DNA of 11,370 nucleotides from positions 1 through 11,370 of the forward strand of contig JBJKQE010000209.1 in NCBI GenBank assembly GCA_046705645.1, written 5' to 3'. Position numbers and translations under genes: made by a program. This stretch comes from FEN-1297 sp046705645 (GTDB lineage: Bacteria; Bacteroidota; Ignavibacteria; Ignavibacteriales; Ignavibacteriaceae). The notes under the pieces are model-generated. The model worked only from the letters and a program-made list of their open reading frames with translations. It had not been told where the DNA came from and searched no databases. This document shows, in pieces, positions 6,365 through 11,370 of this stretch (positions are counted from its first letter, which is position 1; the number at the start of each line of letters is the position of its first letter).

Positions 6365-8803
6365 TCATTCATATCTCAAACTCTTTATAGGATTTGCAGT
6401 AGCAGCTTTAACTGCGTGCAAGCTGACAGTTAATAGAGCAATGATTAGCGCCGCCACACCGGATGCTGCAAATATCCACATACTTATACCCGTCTTGTAA
6501 GCAAAGTTCTGCAGCCATTTGTTCATTATGAAATATGCAACCGGCCAGGCAATTAAATTTGCTATTATAACCCATTTGGTAAATTCTTTTGATAACATAG
6601 TTATCAATTCTAAAACCGACGCTCCAAGTACTTTTCGTATCCCTATTTCTTTTTTCCTTTGTTCGGTGATAAAGGATGCCAGCCCGAACAACCCGAGACA
6701 CGCAATAAATATTGCAAGTCCGGAGAATAAAACTGCAACAGTGCCTGCTCTTTCTTCGGATTTATAAAGATTGGCTAAATCCTGATTTATAAATGAAGCA
6801 TAAACCTCTTCTCCGCCGGTGAATTTTTTCCATGTATTATTTATAAATGTTATTGTGTTTTTAATATTTGTCGGATATATCCGGATTGCCAATATACTAG
6901 TAGCCTGAGTAACAGGACTCAAAAAAAGTGCAAGCGGTTTAATTTGTTCATGAAGAGATTGATAATTAAAATTCTTGATCACGCCTATAATTCTATATGA
7001 TCTTGTTTGATTTCCCATCTGGATTAATTCTTTGCCGACCGGATCTACTGCTCCACATTGATTTTTCATTGCTTCGTTTATCACTACAGATGTTGTATCT
7101 GCCCTGAAATCTTTTGAAAAGTAACGACCTTTGAGCAATGGTATTTTAAAGGTCTTTAAAAAATTATAATCTACATCAAGGTACTGACTGGAAATAATAT
7201 TAGAAACGTGTCTATTATTGTATGAATAACCGTTACCCGGAACTCCGTGAAAAAACATTACTGAAGAATTGGTTAATGATATAACATTCGGGTTCTTTAA
7301 TAATTCTTGTTCAATTACTTGTAATTTATTTTCCGGTATTCCGAAATTCTTTATTGCATAAAGCTGCTCTTTATTAAAGCCGAGGTTTTTATTTTGAATG
7401 TACTTTATCTGATCCCGAATAATGAATGTACTTACTATTAAAGCAATTGAAATAGTAAATTGAAATACAACCAATCCGCCTCTTAACGTGCTCTTTTTAA
7501 TTCTCTTTTCAAAGCCTGTTTTGAACAAATGAATAGGCTTAAATGATGAAAGATAAAAAGCCGGATAACTGCCCGAAATTATTCCGATAATTACGGCGAA
7601 TAATATTAATCCTGGAATTGTATATACATTGTTTAATAACTCGAGATTTAAATTCTTTCCGGTTAATTGATTGAAAAAAGGCAGAGTAATTTCAACTAAA
7701 GTAATTGATACTAAAACAGAAAATAATGAAACTAGGATTGATTCGGTCAGAAATTGTCCTATCAACTTCGTTTTATTTGAACCTAGCGTCTTTTTTATCC
7801 CTACTTCTTTGGATCTGGTTTCAGATCTTGCAGTAGTTAAATTTATAAAATTGATTATAGCTAAAAGTAAAATGAAAGCAGCTACCGCAGAGAATATGTA
7901 CACGTAATCTATATTACTTGTGCTTTGCTCGGCAAATTCAGAATTTGTATCAATTCCATAATTCTTTTGAGAGTATAAATAAATTGATGTAAAAGGCTGG
8001 AGATAAAAGTCCCATTTGTTCCCTTTGTCAAGGAATTCATTAAAAGAAATTCCAAGAACCGATTCCGCCTGCGGGCCTACGTAAGCATTAACTATTTTCT
8101 TTAACTTCTTTTGAAAGATGAACGGGTCCGTGCCTTTTTGCAAAACAATATACGTTATGTAAGACATACCTAACCAGTTATCATCTTTTGTTACCGTATA
8201 AGTAGACATTGATAATAGAAAGTCGCATCTAAAACTTGAATTAGCGGGAAAATCTTTCATTACTCCGGTAACCAAGAAAGGAGTCCTATAATCAGCATTC
8301 AGAGTTTTCCCGACCGGATTTTCATCGCCGAAATATTTTTGTGCAGCAGACTGAGTCATTACTATAAAATTCGGCCGGCTTAGTGCTGTTTTGGCATTAC
8401 CTTTAATAAGAGGAAGTGAAAAAACACTGAAGAAATTAGAATCAGCAGTATACAGGCGTCGTTCTCTAAAAACTTTATCTTTGTACTTCAAAACATGATT
8501 GCCGAAAAATCCTATCCTTGTATAAGTAATTACTTCGGGAAAATCTCTAACGAGTGTATTCCCAAGCGGAGCAGCTGTTTTACAGTTGCAGCTTTCCTGT
8601 CCATTAATAGATGATTTAATATAAACCCGGTAAATCGAATCGGAATTATTATAAAACTTATCGTAGCTAAGTTCATTACGGATAAAAAGCAGTATTATTA
8701 CGCAGCAGGCAATTCCAATGGTTAAACCAAAGATATTTATTAAAGAATATCCTTTATTTTTTTTGAGATTTCTTAACGCAATTTTTAAATAATTTAATAA
8801 CAT
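6365..8803 (-). CDS. MacB/FtsX-type ABC transporter permease (812 aa)
   Basis: A complete permease and the first intact one in the array. I place the start at the ATG at 8801-8803, which reads MLLNYLKIALRNLKKNKGYS exactly like the paralogues. An in-frame ATG at 8846-8848 would add 15 residues, but that stretch overlaps the relic of another permease 3' end and has no family counterpart. Visible: helix 1 (about 21-42), ELSYDKF, the first extracytoplasmic domain (about 50-298) with APLGNTLVRDFPEV, AAQKYFG and DFPANSS, helices near 301-321, 350-374 and 395-419, and VVFQFTIS within a helix at 444-462. A second extracytoplasmic domain (about 465-685) and three helices (about 688-712, 742-762, 774-794) follow. 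Coupling motifs are SKEVGIKKTLGSN (331-343) and KKEIGIRKVLGAS (717-729); WLQNFAYK lies at 763-770. Two closely spaced cysteines (72 and 74, in ESCNCKT) sit in the first extracytoplasmic domain and are not seen in the other three. Substrate and ATPase partner are unknown. Confidence 0.95.
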   Translation of the reverse strand: MLLNYLKIALRNLKKNKGYSLINIFGLTIGIACCVIILLFIRNELSYDKFYNNSDSIYRVYIKSSINGQESCNCKTAAPLGNTLVRDFPEVITYTRIGFFGNHVLKYKDKVFRERRLYTADSNFFSVFSLPLIKGNAKTALSRPNFIVMTQSAAQKYFGDENPVGKTLNADYRTPFLVTGVMKDFPANSSFRCDFLLSMSTYTVTKDDNWLGMSYITYIVLQKGTDPFIFQKKLKKIVNAYVGPQAESVLGISFNEFLDKGNKWDFYLQPFTSIYLYSQKNYGIDTNSEFAEQSTSNIDYVYIFSAVAAFILLLAIINFINLTTARSETRSKEVGIKKTLGSNKTKLIGQFLTESILVSLFSVLVSITLVEITLPFFNQLTGKNLNLELLNNVYTIPGLILFAVIIGIISGSYPAFYLSSFKPIHLFKTGFEKRIKKSTLRGGLVVFQFTISIALIVSTFIIRDQIKYIQNKNLGFNKEQLYAIKNFGIPENKLQVIEQELLKNPNVISLTNSSVMFFHGVPGNGYSYNNRHVSNIISSQYLDVDYNFLKTFKIPLLKGRYFSKDFRADTTSVVINEAMKNQCGAVDPVGKELIQMGNQTRSYRIIGVIKNFNYQSLHEQIKPLALFLSPVTQATSILAIRIYPTNIKNTITFINNTWKKFTGGEEVYASFINQDLANLYKSEERAGTVAVLFSGLAIFIACLGLFGLASFITEQRKKEIGIRKVLGASVLELITMLSKEFTKWVIIANLIAWPVAYFIMNKWLQNFAYKTGISMWIFAASGVAALIIALLTVSLHAVKAATANPIKSLRYE

Positions 8804-8807
8804 AATT

Positions 8808-8813
8808 CCTCTC
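8808..8813 (-). promoter_or_regulatory. Ribosome binding site (GAGAGG) supporting the start at 8803
   Basis: GAGAGG lies 4 nt upstream of the ATG at 8801-8803. The spacing is tight, but together with the conserved MLLNYLK start it favours this codon over the upstream ATG at 8846-8848. Confidence 0.55.
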
Positions 8814-8840
8814 TTTGAGCTGCACATCCGGAGCATAGCG

Positions 8841-8912
8841 TTACGCATACCTCAATTTCTTTACCGGGTTTGCAGTTGCAGCTTTTAATCTTAACAGTAA
8901 AATGCTGCCAAG
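8841..8912 (-). pseudogene. Relic of a fifth FtsX permease: C-terminal tail only
   Basis: This minus-strand frame encodes 23 residues ending KAATANPVKKLRYA followed by TAA. It aligns directly with the family tail, for example VKAATANPIKSLRYE of the gene just downstream. An in-frame TAG (8913-8915) stops it at once upstream, and the helix and WLQNFAY region that should precede it are absent. A Trp-Gln pair that usually lies just before this tail is present in a different frame (around 8904-8909), which hints at a frameshift or small deletion. It lies 37 nt upstream of the next permease start, the position expected for the end of a preceding array member. It reads as the scar left when another copy was deleted. 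It is not translated as a product of its own. Confidence 0.72.
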
Positions 8913-9078
8913 CTAACAAGAAAACTTTGAATTACGAAACACTTTATATAAATATTAATAATCATTTATTTAATGTTCTGCTTCTTCTCTCTTTCATCCT
9001 GCCATTGTCAATATTCCCGTCTTAGTTAATGTTTTAGCTACCAAGCTTCCACTTAATTTTTCCGGTGTAAATGATTAC
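8913..9078. other. Intergenic gap between hydrolase and permease array; no gene seen
   Basis: These 166 nt hold no coding frame with family resemblance and no convincing GC-rich terminator. An AT-only imperfect inverted repeat is present (ATAAAT at 8948-8953 with ATTTAT at 8964-8969). The permease promoter, if separate from the hydrolase promoter, would be expected here, but I cannot identify one with confidence. Confidence 0.5.
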
Positions 9079-11370
9079 TTAATCAATTTTTTTTATCTCC
9101 GTATCCTGACCGCCTTGATGAACAATCATCTTATCAACAGCTCCGTTTTCATTTTTGTTAAATGATATTTGTACATCCGCCTGTTCGATAAAATATTCTG
9201 TCTCCGACGACGGGTAAAGTCGGATTACTGCACCGTCAGGTGTTTGAACATAAAGCTTGGCGTCATTATACATTACACTTACGCTGATCCTGCCCGGTGT
9301 TTCATATTTTCCTACATATGTTTTACAAATCAGCGAATCTATTTCCGGTACATTTTCTATTGTGGTTGTGAAATCAGGCAGCACTTTGCGAATAGGACTA
9401 ATTCTCCTTAATTCTTTATCACCAACTTCGAGTAATTTATCATTAAGCAGCCAATTATAATCAAAGTTACCTGAGGCGATAGAAAGTTTCTCGATAGATC
9501 TGCCAAGATGATTGTTTGGAATGCTGCCGTCCTGAATAAAGAAATCATAATTTGAACTATTATTACTATAAAGAAACATTCCCGAGCTTGAAGTTGCACC
9601 GATTACCGAAACATATTTTTCATGATTATAAGGGCTGGGATAAATCATTTGGACAAATGCATCCTTTGCGCCAAATTTTCTACCTGCAATTTCAATTTCG
9701 TCCGATGAAATTTTTAACGGGACGTTAACACCAATTTTTTTAGTAATTAAATTATCATCTGCGCCGCCGTAAAGAATTAAGGAGTACTTTCCCAAATCTT
9801 CTTGAGAAAGTTCCGTGTCTTTAAAAACTCTCGGTTCATATTTTTGCCAATTCTTCCAATAACTAATAAACTGTTGAGCTTTGGTTTCTATCACTTTCTT
9901 CATCAGTGAATCTTTCGAGATTGTACCTATGACTACTGCAAAAGGAGTGGTGGTTATATCGTAGATCATACCGGCTATTTGAGGAGTTTTATGTAAAACT
10001 GCCGGTTTATAGTTTTTGTCGCGCAAAATTATTTTTCCGCCTATAACTTTAGAGTCCCGTATATCATTTACATTCCAAATTACTTTTACCGGTTTTTTAG
10101 GATCTATCAACTTTGAAGAAGGAGTCAGTTCAATTTCCAAAACATTTTCCGTTGACAGTTTAATAGTATTATTAATAAGAACTTCGGCTTCAGCCGTAAC
10201 AAATGAATACGAATTATCTAATTGAGTAACCTTTACCCAGTGTGCAGATGCATATTTCAAATCTGCCGATCTGACCCTAACCTTGATTGGGTCCGCATTC
10301 CTTTTATGCTCCAAAAACCAGGGGATTAATTGATCATAATATTCAATACCTTCATGTCCGAAACCCGGGTATTCATGATAGCGAATATCATATCCCCACC
10401 TCTGAAGTGTTTTAACCAAGTATCTTGAATTATTAACATCTACCGACTTATCAATATCGCCATGCGTTACAAAAACCGGTGTTGTTAATAATGCATCTGC
10501 ATGTGAAAGAGAACTAGAGGCTTCATTATTAAAAAGTGCGCTACCTGAAAGATTTGAAATTTCGTTCTCGCTCATTCCGACATGATAATCCCATCCGCCG
10601 TATACCGGGGCTATTGCTGCAAACAATTCGGGATGCCTTGTACCGACGTTCCATGTTCCCCCGCCGCCCATAGACTCTCCTTTAAGATAAATCCTATCAT
10701 CATCAATATTAAATTTCTGTTTGGCAATTTCTATACAGCGAAGAATATCTTGATCACCGATTCCTAAATAGCTTGTGTTTCCTCTTCCATGCGGTTCCAT
10801 ATAAATAATAGGATATTTATCTACAACTTCATTATGCCTTTGATCAATCGACCACCACTTAACATATACCGGGTTTTCGCCGTTGTACCCGTGAAGCATC
10901 ACTATAAGAGGCCACTTCTGTTTCGGATTATAATTTAACGGAAGAAATACACGGCAAAATTGCGGAGTGTTATCAACAGGATCTATATATGTCAGTCGGT
11001 AAAATCCTTCGGCACGAATGCTTCCTTTATTACCGGCTTTATCAAGTAATAATTCTTCGTATTCCATCAGCGGCGAATAAAGATTCTGTATAATTGTGCT
11101 GTCAACTTTGTTCGGATCAAATTTAAATCTTTGCGTCAGCATTTCACCGAGCATCTTAAGATGATAATCATCCGGCGTTTTGGGATTTTTAGGAACGCTT
11201 GACAAAAGTTCTTTTGCTTCCTTTACGGCATCTCCTTTATACCAATAAAGATAAGCAGTCATTATTTTTCCGTGAGTGTCGTGGCTTTTAAAATAAATAT
11301 CATAAACTCCGTCTGGCCATTTTTTTGTGTCGAAAGTAATTTGTTCACTTCTTTTGGCATTTTTTTCGGC
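9079..11370 (-). CDS. Multidomain alpha/beta-hydrolase (prolyl oligopeptidase/esterase-like) with DUF3471-like C-terminus; 5' end beyond window
   Basis: Residue numbers here count from the internal Met at 11260-11262. The frame is open for 36 more codons to the right edge, including TKKWPDGVYDIYFKSHDTHG, so that Met is not the start and the N-terminus, with any signal peptide, is missing. Visible parts: an N-terminal beta-type segment; an alpha/beta-hydrolase core (about 85-320) with the oxyanion-hole motif LHGYNG (123-128), nucleophile elbow GESMGGGG (Ser197), THGDIDKSV with probable acid Asp271, and GFGHE with His303. A linker region (about 325-560) follows, of the kind accompanying such hydrolases and containing YSLILYGGADDN and IYPSPYNHEKYV. 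The C-terminal domain (about 645-727, YVGKYETPGRISVSVMYNDA to VHQGGQDTEIKKID) resembles DUF3471, commonly found at the end of serine beta-lactamase-like proteins. The catalytic triad is complete, so an active peptidase or esterase is likely, probably extracytoplasmic. The substrate is not deducible. It is 275 nt upstream of the first intact permease and may or may not share its transcript. Confidence 0.9.
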   Translation of the reverse strand, partial: AEKNAKRSEQITFDTKKWPDGVYDIYFKSHDTHGKIMTAYLYWYKGDAVKEAKELLSSVPKNPKTPDDYHLKMLGEMLTQRFKFDPNKVDSTIIQNLYSPLMEYEELLLDKAGNKGSIRAEGFYRLTYIDPVDNTPQFCRVFLPLNYNPKQKWPLIVMLHGYNGENPVYVKWWSIDQRHNEVVDKYPIIYMEPHGRGNTSYLGIGDQDILRCIEIAKQKFNIDDDRIYLKGESMGGGGTWNVGTRHPELFAAIAPVYGGWDYHVGMSENEISNLSGSALFNNEASSSLSHADALLTTPVFVTHGDIDKSVDVNNSRYLVKTLQRWGYDIRYHEYPGFGHEGIEYYDQLIPWFLEHKRNADPIKVRVRSADLKYASAHWVKVTQLDNSYSFVTAEAEVLINNTIKLSTENVLEIELTPSSKLIDPKKPVKVIWNVNDIRDSKVIGGKIILRDKNYKPAVLHKTPQIAGMIYDITTTPFAVVIGTISKDSLMKKVIETKAQQFISYWKNWQKYEPRVFKDTELSQEDLGKYSLILYGGADDNLITKKIGVNVPLKISSDEIEIAGRKFGAKDAFVQMIYPSPYNHEKYVSVIGATSSSGMFLYSNNSSNYDFFIQDGSIPNNHLGRSIEKLSIASGNFDYNWLLNDKLLEVGDKELRRISPIRKVLPDFTTTIENVPEIDSLICKTYVGKYETPGRISVSVMYNDAKLYVQTPDGAVIRLYPSSETEYFIEQADVQISFNKNENGAVDKMIVHQGGQDTEIKKID

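Noticed and set aside
8804..8848. Upstream in-frame ATG giving a 15-residue N-terminal extension of the 812-aa permease
   Set aside because: The extension overlaps the end of the relic tail, lacks a family counterpart and a good ribosome site, and all paralogues start at the MLxNYxK motif.
8948..8969. AT-only inverted repeat as a terminator for the hydrolase
   Set aside because: The stem is short and made only of A-T pairs with a bulge, and no clear U-run follows; such structures are expected by chance in AT-rich gaps.
8913..9078. Promoter for the permease array, including a TTGACA-like hexamer near 9006-9011
   Set aside because: No matching -10 box at a proper distance, and no convincing Bacteroidota-type -33/-7 pair was found.
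11260..11262. ATG as the start of the hydrolase
   Set aside because: The frame is open and protein-like (WPDGVYDIYF and onwards) for 36 further codons to the window edge, so this is an internal methionine.
1..11370. tRNA, rRNA, CRISPR array, transposase or phage genes
   Set aside because: No sequence with their characteristic structure or coding content was seen on either strand.

Overview
The window is AT-rich. It holds five protein-coding genes, all on the minus strand, so transcription runs from the right edge towards the left edge. Four are large (about 780-812 residues where complete) membrane permeases of the MacB/FtsX type. They carry the N-terminal signature MLKNYLKxAxRNL, the C-terminal WLQNFAY motif and the terminal NPVxxLRYE tail. 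That style is characteristic of Bacteroidota and related FCB-group lineages such as Ignavibacteriota. The phylum assignment is an inference from protein style and base composition; no rRNA or other marker gene is present.

Layout from right to left, which is the order of transcription. (i) 11370-9079: a multidomain alpha/beta-hydrolase (prolyl-oligopeptidase/esterase-like) with a DUF3471-like C-terminal domain. Its 5' end lies beyond the window. (ii) 9078-8913: a short gap with no recognisable gene. (iii) 8912-8841: a relic of the 3' end of another FtsX permease. (iv) 8803-6365, 6293-3906 and 3832-1493: three complete permease genes separated by 71-73 nt. (v) 1492-1427: a second, in-frame copy of the permease C-terminal tail just after the stop codon of the third gene, preceded by a CpG-dense palindromic segment. 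(vi) 1340-1: the first 446 codons of a fourth permease that runs off the left edge.

The permeases look like a tandemly duplicated array in one transcription unit. Each has a Shine-Dalgarno sequence, one with a TTG start. The second and third junctions contain degenerate 7-bp-period repeats, and the third also has an intercistronic stem-loop. By family knowledge these proteins are transmembrane subunits that pair with a separate ABC ATPase. No ATPase gene is seen here, so the partner must be encoded elsewhere. The two stray C-terminal tails suggest the array has expanded and contracted by recombination between copies. Transported substrates cannot be deduced. The hydrolase is 275 nt upstream of the first permease and may be an independent gene.

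I do not see a clearly novel system. The most noteworthy signals are the array remodelling scars and the small repeat and hairpin elements in the junctions.
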